Source: an uncultured Sphingomonadales bacterium
GTDB lineage: Bacteria; Pseudomonadota; Alphaproteobacteria; Sphingomonadales; Sphingomonadaceae
DNA: 64,000 nt
Assembly (NCBI GenBank): GCA_903839675.1
Contig: CAIMDB010000034.1
Span: 99,830-163,829 of the forward strand
Direction of reading: 5' to 3'
The notes beneath the pieces are model-generated. The model had not been told where the DNA came from, did no database searches, and worked only from the letters and a program-made list of their open reading frames with translations. A program made the position numbers and the translations under genes. Of this stretch, positions 37,176 through 46,169 are shown one piece after another; position 1 is the stretch's first letter; every line of letters starts with the position of its first letter.

Positions 37176-38531
37176 ATGGCGAATAGCGATCACGTAAATC
37201 TAGCTGATTTCATGGTAGGCGTCACCCGCCGCAATCCTGGGCAGACTGAATTCATTCAGGCGGTTCAGGAAGTTGCTGAAGATATCTACGACTTCATGGA
37301 AGACAAGGAAGATTATCATCGCGAGCAGATCCTGCGCCGCATCGCAGAGCCGGATCGCGTCGTCAGCTTCCGCGTCTGCTGGGAAGACGATAACGGCAAC
37401 ATCCGCGTGCAGCGCGGCTGGCGCGTCCAGAACAATAACGCCATCGGTCCATATAAGGGCGGCATTCGCTTCCACCCGAGCGTTACAGAATCGATCCTGA
37501 AGTTCCTGGCGTTTGAACAGACGTTCAAGAACTCGCTGACCGGCCTGCCCATGGGCGGCGGCAAGGGCGGTTCCAACTTCAACCCGAAGGGCAAGAGCGA
37601 CCGCGAAATCATGCGCTTCTGCCAGAGCTTCATGAATGAGCTCTATCGCCACATCGGCCCGGATTGCGACGTTCCCGCAGGCGACATCGGCGTCGGTGGC
37701 CGCGAAATCGGCTTCATGTTTGGCCAGTATAAGCGCCTCACGAACCAGTGGAACGGCGTGCTGACCGGTAAGGGTCTCGAATATGGTGGCTCGGCCATCC
37801 GCCCCGAAGCGACCGGCTATGGCGCGGTCTACTTCCTTGCGGCCATGCTGCGCACCAAGGGTCAAGACCTCAATGGCAAAACAGCCGTCATTTCGGGTTC
37901 GGGTAACGTTGCCACGCACGCGGCAGAAAAGATCACCCAATTGGGTGGCAAGGTGCTCACCCTGTCAGACAGCAGCGGCTTCGTTCACGATCCCGACGGG
38001 ATGGACCAGGAAAAGATCAACTGGGTCAAGGAACTGAAGAACAAGCGTCGCGGTCGTATTGAAGAATATGTCGCGGCCTATCCCAACGCAGTCTTCCACG
38101 CCGGCAAGACGCCTTGGAACGTGCCTTGCGACGTTGCCCTGCCCTGCGCCACGCAGAATGAATTGCTGGGTGACGATGCCCGCGCTCTTGTGGCCAATGG
38201 CTGCATCGCGGTCAGCGAAGGCGCTAACATGCCAACCAATCTGGAAGGTGCACATGTCTTCCGCGATGCGAAGATCCTCTTCGCACCGGGCAAGGCTGCT
38301 AATGCCGGCGGTGTCGCAGTCTCAGGTCTCGAAATGAGCCAGAACAGCGAACGTCGTTCCTGGAAGGAAGCAGAGCTTCAGCAGATGCTCCTCGACATCA
38401 TGGAAGGCATCCACGCCCGCTGCGTGCAATATGGCGGCGATGGCAAAGGCCATGTCGATTATGTGCGCGGCGCCAACATCGCCGGCTTCAAGAAGGTCGC
38501 TGATGCGATGCTTGCTTTCGGCGTCGTCTAA
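37176..38531 (+). CDS. gdhA: NADP-type glutamate dehydrogenase
   Basis: The 451-aa length is that of the hexameric NADP-specific class. The substrate site reads LPMGGGKGGSNFNPKGKS, with the catalytic region CDVPAGDIGVGGREIGFM and the nucleotide fold motif VISGSGNVATHAAEK. It aminates 2-oxoglutarate to glutamate with ammonium. AGAGGGGGAACAGAGA before the ATG is a strong ribosome binding site. Confidence 0.95.
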   Translation: MANSDHVNLADFMVGVTRRNPGQTEFIQAVQEVAEDIYDFMEDKEDYHREQILRRIAEPDRVVSFRVCWEDDNGNIRVQRGWRVQNNNAIGPYKGGIRFHPSVTESILKFLAFEQTFKNSLTGLPMGGGKGGSNFNPKGKSDREIMRFCQSFMNELYRHIGPDCDVPAGDIGVGGREIGFMFGQYKRLTNQWNGVLTGKGLEYGGSAIRPEATGYGAVYFLAAMLRTKGQDLNGKTAVISGSGNVATHAAEKITQLGGKVLTLSDSSGFVHDPDGMDQEKINWVKELKNKRRGRIEEYVAAYPNAVFHAGKTPWNVPCDVALPCATQNELLGDDARALVANGCIAVSEGANMPTNLEGAHVFRDAKILFAPGKAANAGGVAVSGLEMSQNSERRSWKEAELQQMLLDIMEGIHARCVQYGGDGKGHVDYVRGANIAGFKKVADAMLAFGVV

Positions 38532-38552
38532 AAACGACCGCCTACGTGCTAA

Positions 38553-38593
38553 AAAAGAGGGAGCCGTCCGATATTTCGGGCGGCTCCCTTTTT
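38553..38593. terminator. Bidirectional rho-independent terminator
   Basis: The stem GGGAGCCGTCCGA / TTCGGGCGGCTCCC has a TAT-like loop and is followed by TTTTT on plus and preceded by an A-run (T-run on minus). It lies 22 bp after gdhA and 45 bp from the end of the convergent TPR gene, so it should stop transcription from both sides. Confidence 0.9.
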
Positions 38594-38637
38594 ATGTACC
38601 CTCGCTTCTCGTTTCCGAATGAAGCCGGGTTGATTGG

Positions 38638-39561
38638 CTAGCGCGGAATGGCGAGCGTATCCGCCGCCGCTTTGATCCGCGCGACAGCAGCAGCGTCAGT
38701 GCCGAATATCTGCAGGGCCTTGTCCCGCGCCTGACGCGCTTTGTCGGCCTGACCCATGACCATGCGGGCGCGCATCAGCCGCAGCCACCCGGCTTCGTTC
38801 TTGCCGTCCGCGGCCAGCTTGCGCTCCAAACTCTCAACCATTTGACTGACCATGGCCTGCTGCTGGCTGGGCGGTAGCGAGGAGGCCTGCGCCAACTGAC
38901 TGGCGGTTGGTCCCGGAATAGCATCCGTTGCTGGAGTACTCGGCATCCGCGTCGGCGCTGATGCGACCATCCGGCCAGACACATCAATCTTGTGTTCGCG
39001 CGCGACCTTCTCAATTGTGTCGCGCACCCCCTGCTCCCAAGGCGCGCCCTTTGGCGTGTCATTCAAAAGAGCGATCCAATCGTTGATCGCTCCCTTGCTG
39101 TCGCCGATCAGATCCTTCTGAACGCCCAGAAAATATCGGGCCCGCGGGTCCTGCGGATCAATGGCAATGGCTCTGCGGAAGGCCGATACGGCTTCGTCCG
39201 CAAACGGGCCTGTGGCGTCCTGCACAAGCGATTCGCCGAGCGAAGACCAATAATCACCAGTGTTGGGAGATATCTGTGTCGCTTTGCGATAGGCTTCAGC
39301 CGCCTTTGCATAGGCACCCATGTTGAAGTGGGACCAGCCGAGCATACGCCAACCTTCCGCATCATCCGGATTGCTGGCAAGCTTCTGCTCCAATTTGGCA
39401 ATAGAATCGTCGACACCCTTTTGAGCCACTTGTGAACTACCGGCGCCTAATGGTGCTTTTTCATCAATAGATCGATAAACGGACCATGAAATAGCCGAAA
39501 TGGCCAATACAATAGAACCAATTAGAATATAATTAGAACGAATTTCAAATCTCTTTGGCAT
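38638..39561 (-). CDS. CcmI/CycH-like TPR protein with N-terminal anchor
   Basis: The 307-aa protein has one TM near residues 11-30 (YILIGSIVLAISAISWSVY), a periplasmic TPR region (DDAEGWRMLGWSHFNMGAY, then DPQDPRARYFLGVQKDLIGD) and a Pro/Ala-rich linker to another helical region (KNEAGWLRLMRARMVMGQ). This is the C-terminal part of CcmI, the apocytochrome c chaperone. The two-TM N-terminal part of CcmI appears separately at 55503-55682, next to ccmH. So CcmI looks split, with this half at the left edge of the cytochrome island. Confidence 0.75.
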   Translation of the reverse strand: MPKRFEIRSNYILIGSIVLAISAISWSVYRSIDEKAPLGAGSSQVAQKGVDDSIAKLEQKLASNPDDAEGWRMLGWSHFNMGAYAKAAEAYRKATQISPNTGDYWSSLGESLVQDATGPFADEAVSAFRRAIAIDPQDPRARYFLGVQKDLIGDSKGAINDWIALLNDTPKGAPWEQGVRDTIEKVAREHKIDVSGRMVASAPTRMPSTPATDAIPGPTASQLAQASSLPPSQQQAMVSQMVESLERKLAADGKNEAGWLRLMRARMVMGQADKARQARDKALQIFGTDAAAVARIKAAADTLAIPR

Positions 39562-39699
39562 TTATACTCCCCCGATATCCGGGTCATGTCGCTTGCGCTT
39601 GCCTCATAGACTGTGCGACACGATAAGTAGAAGTAATTTTAGATTTTGTTGTTTTTGTACGACACGTTTGGGGCGTGCGGCTGAGCGGGGGGCGAAGGC

Positions 39700-42141
39700 G
39701 TGACGAGCACCTATAAGGTGGCAATTGTCGGATCAGGTCCGGCGGGATTGAGTGCAGCTGCACGCGCAGCGCAGCTTGGGATGGCACACATACTTCTGGA
39801 AAAGACGGATCACCTTTCTGATACGATCTTCCGTTACCAGAAGGGCAAGCACGTCATGGCGACGCCAAGCCAACTGGTGCTGCGGTCCGACTTTGATTTT
39901 GACGCCGGCAAGCGCGAGAAAATCCTCCAGACTTGGAACGATCAGGCCGCCAGCCAAAACGTGCAGGTCCGCTATCGGTCGGAAGTGACGGCCATCACCG
40001 GCGCACCGGGAGCTTTCACTATCAAACTGGCCGATGGCGACACTATCAACGCCGAGACTGTCATCCTTGCCATCGGGACACAGGGGAATCCAAACCTGAT
40101 GCGGTGTCCGGGCGGTGATCTTCCGCATGTCGAATATCAGCTCGACGATCCGACAGCCATTTTGGACGAACATATTACCGTCATTGGCGCAGGCGACGCC
40201 GGGATTGAAAACGCTTTGGGCCTCGCAGCAGACCCTGAGCAGCGCAATGTCGTGACGATCGTCAATCGCTCCGCTGACTTCAGCCGGGCAAAAGACGCCA
40301 ACGTCAAAGCGCTAACATCTGCGGCCGAAGAAGGTCGTATCACCATCCTGACGGAAACGTCGACCAACCGGATCGAACCTGAGCACATCGTTCTCGACAC
40401 GCGCGACGGTGAATTGCGTATCCCGTGCAACCGCATCATCGCGCGGATGGGCTCAGCCCCACCCCGTGGCTTTGTGGAAAGCTGCGGCATTGAATTCAGC
40501 AGTAAGGATCGGGAAGCCTTCCCTATCCTCTCACCCGTGTTTGAATCGACGGCGCCCGGCATCTTCGTGATCGGCGCCCTCGCAGGCTATCCCCTGATCA
40601 AGCATTGCATGAACCAGGGCTATGACGTTGTCGAATTCATCAACGGCAACACCAATCTCAAGCCCGCCGATGAACCGATTTTGGAAGCCAAATTCAGCAG
40701 CCTCCCCGGCAATCGATCCGTTGACGAATGGCTGGACCTGCTGCGGACAGAAATCGACATCCTGCGCGATCTGACGCCGTTGCAAATGCGCGAGTTCACA
40801 CTCGACAGTGATGTCAGCTTTGTCCGCAAGGGAGATGTGATCTTTGACCGCGGAGCGCCCGGTTCTTCCTTGTTCAACGTTGCTACCGGCGGCGTCCATG
40901 TCCAGGTAAACCCCAGCGATCCAAGCATTGTTGTCCCCATCGGCAAAGGCGCGATGTTTGGGGAAGTCGGACTAATTTCCGGCCGCAAACGCGGTGCCAC
41001 GGTGGTCGCGGCTGAAGACAGCATCCTGATGGAAATCCCCCGCAATGCTGCGTTGAAGCTGATTGCGACCGTACCGGCTGTGAAGCGGGCCGTGACGCGC
41101 GTATCGATCGAGCGCCAGTTGCTTCAGCTTTTCAAGGCCGGCTTGAGCCCTTCCGACATCGCAGGGGTCGTTGAAAGCGCCGAGACAATGAGCGTCCGCG
41201 CCGGTGAGTCCATCATTGCCGAGGGTGATGAAAGTTACGATATTTACGTCATTCGCGTCGGATCCATGGTCGTTGAGCGGACGATCGCCGGAAAGACGGT
41301 ATTCATCTCTTACCTCCCCGCAGGCTCCTATGTCGGGGAAATGGCGCTGATCGAGGGTGGACGCAGAACAGCTTCGGTGCGCGCCGCAGTGAAATCCGAA
41401 GTCATCAAACTGAACGGCGATGCATTCCGCGGCTTGCTCGACCGCAATCCGGCGCTCCTCGAGCGGCTGAAGGTCGATATGGCGACGCGCAAAGACGTCA
41501 ACGCGCATATCGAAACGATGAAGAGCACCTTCTCTGACGTGGCAGACATGTATTCGTCGGTTGCAAGCTTCCTCGTCGAAAACGGCATCGGCGAAGCAAC
41601 CGACGTGTTGCTCATCGATGAACGGCTCTGTGTCGGTTGCGACAATTGCGAGAAGGCTTGTGCCGACAGCCATGATGGATTGTCGCGCTTGGACCGCGAA
41701 GCGGGCAAGACCTACGCCCATCTTCACGTTCCGACGTCCTGCCGCCACTGTGAACACCCACATTGCATGGCCGATTGCCCGCCGAACGCGATCCATCGTG
41801 GGATGGACGGGGAAGTCTTCATTGACGACACCTGTATCGGTTGCGGAAATTGCCAGCGTGGCTGTCCTTATGGGGTGATCCGTATGGACAAGGTGCCGCC
41901 GAAAAAACCGCCGCTTCTTAACTGGCTGTTATTCGGCAGTGGCCCCGGACCCGGCGAACCCAATGCCAAATGGGCCAAGAAACATGGCAATCCGGAAGCC
42001 CCAAAAAAGGCGATTAAGTGCGACATGTGCGCGGGCCTTGAAGGCGGCCCAAGCTGCGTGCGGGCCTGCCCGACCGGCGCTGCCATCCGCATTTCGCCGG
42101 AACAGTTCCTGAGCGTTTCTCATATGCAGAAGGGCAACTAG
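39700..42141 (+). CDS. Flavin oxidoreductase with tandem cNMP-binding and four [4Fe-4S] sites
   Basis: The 813-aa protein starts with GTG (MTSTYKVAIVGSGPAG). Residues 1-320 form a thioredoxin-reductase-like FAD/NAD(P) fold with VAIVGSGPAGLSAAA and ITVIGAGDAGIENA; no CxxC redox pair is seen between them. Two cyclic nucleotide-binding domains follow at about 360-470 (IGKGAMFGEVGLISG) and 480-600 (LPAGSYVGEMALIEGG). The last 170 residues hold four Cys groups of the NrfC/HybA type: CVGCDNCEKAC, CRHCEHPHCMADC, CIGCGNCQRGC and CDMCAGLEGGPSCVRAC. It has no signal peptide, so it is probably cytoplasmic, passing electrons from NAD(P)H to the b-type cytochrome encoded 3 bp later. The second CNB site lacks a visible Arg-Thr-Ala-free break (GGRRTASVRA is intact). 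Confidence 0.85.
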   Translation: MTSTYKVAIVGSGPAGLSAAARAAQLGMAHILLEKTDHLSDTIFRYQKGKHVMATPSQLVLRSDFDFDAGKREKILQTWNDQAASQNVQVRYRSEVTAITGAPGAFTIKLADGDTINAETVILAIGTQGNPNLMRCPGGDLPHVEYQLDDPTAILDEHITVIGAGDAGIENALGLAADPEQRNVVTIVNRSADFSRAKDANVKALTSAAEEGRITILTETSTNRIEPEHIVLDTRDGELRIPCNRIIARMGSAPPRGFVESCGIEFSSKDREAFPILSPVFESTAPGIFVIGALAGYPLIKHCMNQGYDVVEFINGNTNLKPADEPILEAKFSSLPGNRSVDEWLDLLRTEIDILRDLTPLQMREFTLDSDVSFVRKGDVIFDRGAPGSSLFNVATGGVHVQVNPSDPSIVVPIGKGAMFGEVGLISGRKRGATVVAAEDSILMEIPRNAALKLIATVPAVKRAVTRVSIERQLLQLFKAGLSPSDIAGVVESAETMSVRAGESIIAEGDESYDIYVIRVGSMVVERTIAGKTVFISYLPAGSYVGEMALIEGGRRTASVRAAVKSEVIKLNGDAFRGLLDRNPALLERLKVDMATRKDVNAHIETMKSTFSDVADMYSSVASFLVENGIGEATDVLLIDERLCVGCDNCEKACADSHDGLSRLDREAGKTYAHLHVPTSCRHCEHPHCMADCPPNAIHRGMDGEVFIDDTCIGCGNCQRGCPYGVIRMDKVPPKKPPLLNWLLFGSGPGPGEPNAKWAKKHGNPEAPKKAIKCDMCAGLEGGPSCVRACPTGAAIRISPEQFLSVSHMQKGN

Positions 42142-42144
42142 GCC

Positions 42145-43023
42145 ATGGCTTTTCTCGCCAATAACAAGGCCGCGAAACGTGCCGGGCCATCGAGCCATGT
42201 GTCGTTTCTGAAATATGCGGATTACCGTTGGCTCAAAATTGCATCCGGATTGTCAGCGCTGTCGATCCTGATCTACGCCCTTATCGATGTCGAGCCACGC
42301 CACAGCGGTAACAGCTGGTACGGCTATACGCTCGGCACAATCGGCGCCATTCTCATCATCTGGCTTGCCCTTCTCGGCTGGCGCAAACGCTCCATCAAGC
42401 CCGGCCAGTGGACGCTCAAGTCCTGGGTCTCCGCACATGTCTGGCTGGGGCTATCGCTGATCATTGTCGCGACACTCCACTGTGCGTTCCAGTTCGGCTG
42501 GAACGTCCATACGCTCGCCTACGTCTTAATGATGATCGTCATCCTTTCGGGCATTTATGGCATTTGCGCCTATACCATTCTGCCCAAACAACTCAGCGCG
42601 AACCGGGGCGATATGACGCAGGTCGAAATGCTCGACAATCTGCGCAGTATCGACCGACAGTTGCACGACGCAACGCAGCCGTTGAGCACCGAATTGGCCA
42701 ATATCATCGGCGCGTCGCTCAATGCTGATCCGTTCGCGGGCTCCATCCTTGCGCGCTTGAAAAACCAATACCCATCCTGCCCGACGCAGCACGCCTTTGA
42801 AACGGTTGGTGCCGCGTCGCGATCCAAAGCGACCGGCAATGTGGACGACATCGTTCGCGCCGCACAATTGCTCTCACGCAAGGTGACCGCGCTGGCCAAC
42901 ATTCGTCGGCATCTTCAGTTGAAGGCGCAGCTTGAGATTTGGCTCTATTTCCACGTCCCTGTGACGTTCGCGCTGATTGCGGCCCTTACGGCGCACGTTG
43001 TCAGCGTCTTCTTCTATTGGTGA
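42145..43023 (+). CDS. Di-heme b-type cytochrome membrane protein
   Basis: The 292-aa protein has five predicted TM segments near residues 28-47, 58-77, 90-112, 118-142 and 268-290. TM3 carries H-X13-H (SAHVWLGLSLIIVATLHC) and the last TM carries H-X13-H (FHVPVTFALIAALTAHVV), the arrangement of four-His di-heme cytochromes b. A cytoplasmic or periplasmic loop of about 120 residues separates TM4 and TM5. I do not recognise a named family. Its place between an Fe-S flavoprotein and a decaheme protein suggests it carries electrons across the inner membrane. Confidence 0.75.
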   Translation: MAFLANNKAAKRAGPSSHVSFLKYADYRWLKIASGLSALSILIYALIDVEPRHSGNSWYGYTLGTIGAILIIWLALLGWRKRSIKPGQWTLKSWVSAHVWLGLSLIIVATLHCAFQFGWNVHTLAYVLMMIVILSGIYGICAYTILPKQLSANRGDMTQVEMLDNLRSIDRQLHDATQPLSTELANIIGASLNADPFAGSILARLKNQYPSCPTQHAFETVGAASRSKATGNVDDIVRAAQLLSRKVTALANIRRHLQLKAQLEIWLYFHVPVTFALIAALTAHVVSVFFYW

Positions 43024-43030
43024 TCTGCAC

Positions 43031-44818
43031 ATGATTTTTACCGTTCACCACGTCAGCTTCACCAATGACGGCCGCGAAATCATCCGGTCGAAGGACTTTG
43101 ATCAACCGGCTCTGTCGGTTGGCCGCGGCCCGGGCTGCGATATTGCCTTGCCCGACGTGTCTGTGCCGCTTGACCATGCCCGCATCACTGCCAACACGGA
43201 TGGGACGATATCGGTAGACGCCGTTGCCGGCGCGCCCTTCATGGCAAATGGCCGCAGTGTCACAACCCTTATCATTGGTCGCGGCGATGGTGCCGTTATC
43301 AACTTTGGCAGCCATGAATTCATCATCAGCCGCGCCGCAGAAGACGTGGTCATCCGTGTTGAACGCAAGAGCGCTGTGGCCGATTCCAGCGAAGCCAAAG
43401 ACAGCAAGTTTGTCTTTTCCCTTGGCAAGGTTGGCGGCAAAATGCGCCTTCCCGCGTGGATCCTGGTTGTCACCATTCTCGCAACTTTGCTGGTCTGGCC
43501 GATTTGGACCTGGTCAAACTTCCATATGGCCAAAAGCCGCGCGGATACATTCCACGCAGACCAAAGCTGGTCGTCCGGCAAGCTCTCGCTCGGCCATGCG
43601 GCTCTGGCAAAGGACTGTCAGGCCTGCCATGTAAACGCCTTTGAATCCGTGCGCGACAGCAGTTGCGTTGCATGCCACACGAAGGTGCACGACCACGCCG
43701 ATCCCAAAAGCCTGATGGGCGCCAAGGGTGAACCCAATCCATTCCGCCAGGTTCTGAATGCGACATCTCGCATGTTCAATCGGCCTGAAAATAGCTGTGT
43801 CGACTGCCATATGGAGCATGAAGGGGCTGTCTCCGCGCCGGCAACGCCGCAGCGCTTCTGCACCGATTGCCATGTCGGTTTGAGCACGCGGGTCAAGACA
43901 ACCAAACTTCTCGACGTTGGTGATTTTGCGAAGGATCACCCCGAATTCCGCCCATCAATTGTGACATCTCCTGGCGAACCGCCGACGATTCAGCGAATTT
44001 CCCTGGCTGCAAAGCCCAAGGAAAACACGGGTCTAAAATTCCCACACGCATTGCATCTGTCCTCCACCAACGGTGTCGCGAGAATGGCGATGACGCTTCC
44101 GGCGTATAAAGGCGCGGGAAGTGCCGGCCTGAAATGCAGCGATTGCCATACCGCATCGGCTGACAAGTCAACGTTTGTCCCGGTCGAGATGGAAAAGAAC
44201 TGCGGCGCCTGCCACAGCCTTGGATTTGGAAAGGTTGGGAACACAGTTCTTACCCTACGTCATGGTGATGTTCCCCAGACCATCGCTCAGATCAGAGCTC
44301 TGTATCGCGGCGTTGGTCCACAAAATCCCGCGGGCAACGGTTTCCTTCAGGGCCGTCACGTGCCGGGAAGCAGCAGCCCCACACCGCGCTTTGATGTCGG
44401 AAGTTCAAGCCCGGATGCTGCTATCCGCCGCGTCTTCTCAAAGGGTGGCACCTGCTATGATTGCCATCAGGTTGTGGCCCCGGCCAATCCGGCAAGTCTC
44501 AACTTCACCATCAAGTCAGTCTCCGTGCCGAAGCACTATATGCCAAAGGCATGGTTCGACCATAAGGCGCATGACACGTCTAAATGTGAAAGCTGCCACG
44601 CGGCACCGAGGTCAAAGACCGCGGCCGACGTTCTCATGCCGGGAATTAAATCCTGCCAGAGCTGCCATGCAGGTGCCACGCCCGAGCATGATAAGGTCCC
44701 GTCGACGTGCTCCATGTGTCACGGCTATCACTTTGAAGACCCCTTGAAGGCGAAGCCTGCGGCGAGCGGATCGAAAACAACCGCCGCTCAAAAAAGGCGG
44801 GGTACAACAACCGGATAA
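43031..44818 (+). CDS. FHA domain-TM-decaheme c-type cytochrome fusion
   Basis: The 595-aa protein starts MIFTVHHVSF (ATG at 43031). Residues 1-105 form an FHA-like domain (LSVGRGPGCDIALPD, then DHARI and INFGSHEFII). One TM follows at about 142-162 (AWILVVTILATLLVWPIW). From residue 196 to 560 there are ten CxxCH motifs: CQACH, CVACH, CVDCH, CTDCH, CSDCH, CGACH, CYDCH, CESCH, CQSCH and CSMCH. The natural topology is FHA in the cytoplasm and hemes in the periplasm. FHA domains bind phosphothreonine, so the protein could couple kinase signalling to electron transfer; this is inference. The gene lies 7 bp after the di-heme cytochrome. Confidence 0.85.
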   Translation: MIFTVHHVSFTNDGREIIRSKDFDQPALSVGRGPGCDIALPDVSVPLDHARITANTDGTISVDAVAGAPFMANGRSVTTLIIGRGDGAVINFGSHEFIISRAAEDVVIRVERKSAVADSSEAKDSKFVFSLGKVGGKMRLPAWILVVTILATLLVWPIWTWSNFHMAKSRADTFHADQSWSSGKLSLGHAALAKDCQACHVNAFESVRDSSCVACHTKVHDHADPKSLMGAKGEPNPFRQVLNATSRMFNRPENSCVDCHMEHEGAVSAPATPQRFCTDCHVGLSTRVKTTKLLDVGDFAKDHPEFRPSIVTSPGEPPTIQRISLAAKPKENTGLKFPHALHLSSTNGVARMAMTLPAYKGAGSAGLKCSDCHTASADKSTFVPVEMEKNCGACHSLGFGKVGNTVLTLRHGDVPQTIAQIRALYRGVGPQNPAGNGFLQGRHVPGSSSPTPRFDVGSSSPDAAIRRVFSKGGTCYDCHQVVAPANPASLNFTIKSVSVPKHYMPKAWFDHKAHDTSKCESCHAAPRSKTAADVLMPGIKSCQSCHAGATPEHDKVPSTCSMCHGYHFEDPLKAKPAASGSKTTAAQKRRGTTTG

Positions 44819-44979
44819 TGGCCTGCATGAGGTGTGATAACGTTGGCGCCGATTCGGCTCAAAAAATCATCTTAAATTGTTGTAATATATAAATTTAATC
44901 TGCTTCAGTTTAAGAAATTGGAAAGGTGGCTCCCTTAGCGGCAAAAACAGAAGTCGCGGGGACTACAAACCACGATAGG

Positions 44980-45011
44980 GCGCGACCTTCGCTGTTAGAT
45001 GTGGGTCGCGC
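44980..45011. promoter_or_regulatory. Inverted repeat in leader of the phosphodiesterase gene
   Basis: Perfect 8-bp arms GCGCGACC and GGTCGCGC are separated by a 16-base loop, ending 31 bp before the phosphodiesterase ATG. There is no T-run. It may be a leader hairpin or protein-binding site; the 224-bp gap around it also has an AT-rich stretch near 44870-44900 that could hold a promoter. Confidence 0.45.
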
Positions 45012-45042
45012 AGCCGCCATGAGCTCTACTAGAGGCTAAAAA

Positions 45043-45885
45043 ATGCTGATTGCGCAAATTACTGACATTCATCTGGGGTTTGAACCCGACAATCCCGGTG
45101 AATTTAATCGCCAGCGATTTGACGCCATTCTCCGGAAATTAGGTGCCATGACGCCGCTGCCGGACATGCTCATCTGCACAGGCGACCTTACCGACAAAGG
45201 CGATGTCGGCAGTTATCAGCAGCTAAAAGAAGCGCTGACGGCCGCGCCATGTGAAACACATCTTTGCATTGGCAATCACGACGAGCGTGGGAATTTTCTA
45301 GAAGTTTTTCCTGATACGCCAACAAGCGATGGCTTTGTCCACTATACCGTCGACAAGGGCGCGTTCGTGCTTGTTGTGCTCGACACCCTCGAACCCGGTG
45401 AACATGGTGGTGCCTTTTGTAAACGCCGGGCGGCCTGGCTTTCTGCCACGCTGGACGCTTGTTCGGAAAGGCCAGTTGTCATCGCCCTTCACCACCCACC
45501 TGTCCGACACGGTATCGAATGGATGGATGTGGAACCGGATGCGGAGTGGGTCAAAACTCTCTCTGGCGTTCTGAGGAACCGCAGCAATATCCGGGCAATG
45601 TTGGCAGGCCATGTCCACCGCCCCTTCACAACGACCTTTGAAAATCACCTTTTGGCGGTCACCGGATCTTCCGCCCCGCAGGTGGCATTGGAACTGGCAC
45701 CCATCGATCCATCAAATCCCGACAATCGACCGATGATCGTATCTGAAGAGCCGGGCTATTCGCTTCATCACTGGACAGGTGATGACTTAGTTACCTTTTT
45801 CCAGACGGCTGGTGATTATCCGACGTTGGCCCGTTTTGACGCCTCTTTGCAGCCCTTGGTTCAAAGTTTAGTGCCGGACGCCTAG
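45043..45885 (+). CDS. Metallophosphoesterase, CpdA-like cyclic nucleotide phosphodiesterase
   Basis: The 280-aa protein shows all class III phosphodiesterase motifs in order: QITDIHLG, CTGDLTDKGD, GNHDERG, ALHHPPV and AGHVHRPF. These supply the two-metal site. By family it may hydrolyse cAMP or other phosphodiesters, but this is not settled by sequence. It sits between the CNB-containing cytochrome operon and the second cytochrome operon. No signal peptide, so cytoplasmic. Confidence 0.85.
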   Translation: MLIAQITDIHLGFEPDNPGEFNRQRFDAILRKLGAMTPLPDMLICTGDLTDKGDVGSYQQLKEALTAAPCETHLCIGNHDERGNFLEVFPDTPTSDGFVHYTVDKGAFVLVVLDTLEPGEHGGAFCKRRAAWLSATLDACSERPVVIALHHPPVRHGIEWMDVEPDAEWVKTLSGVLRNRSNIRAMLAGHVHRPFTTTFENHLLAVTGSSAPQVALELAPIDPSNPDNRPMIVSEEPGYSLHHWTGDDLVTFFQTAGDYPTLARFDASLQPLVQSLVPDA

Positions 45886-46169
45886 TCGAAGTCGCCCAAG
45901 CAGATTGAGGCCGATCCCTGTCGGCGAGCTCCCACGAGAGACACCTCTCACCTTGGCCGGTTATCGTCTCCATTTCGGCATAAACAATCCAGCGATTTAC
46001 TTGATTTTTCTCGATATTTTCCGCAACCCTCTGGGTCGTCAACGCTCCACTATCGAGTTGCTGACCGGATGATGCCGCGGCCCTGATTTTCTTCAGTTTT
46101 CGCGCCTTGTTCGTGAAATTGGCGAGGGGGGCTTGGCAATTTCGTAATGGCCATTTTGGGGGCGTTTTC

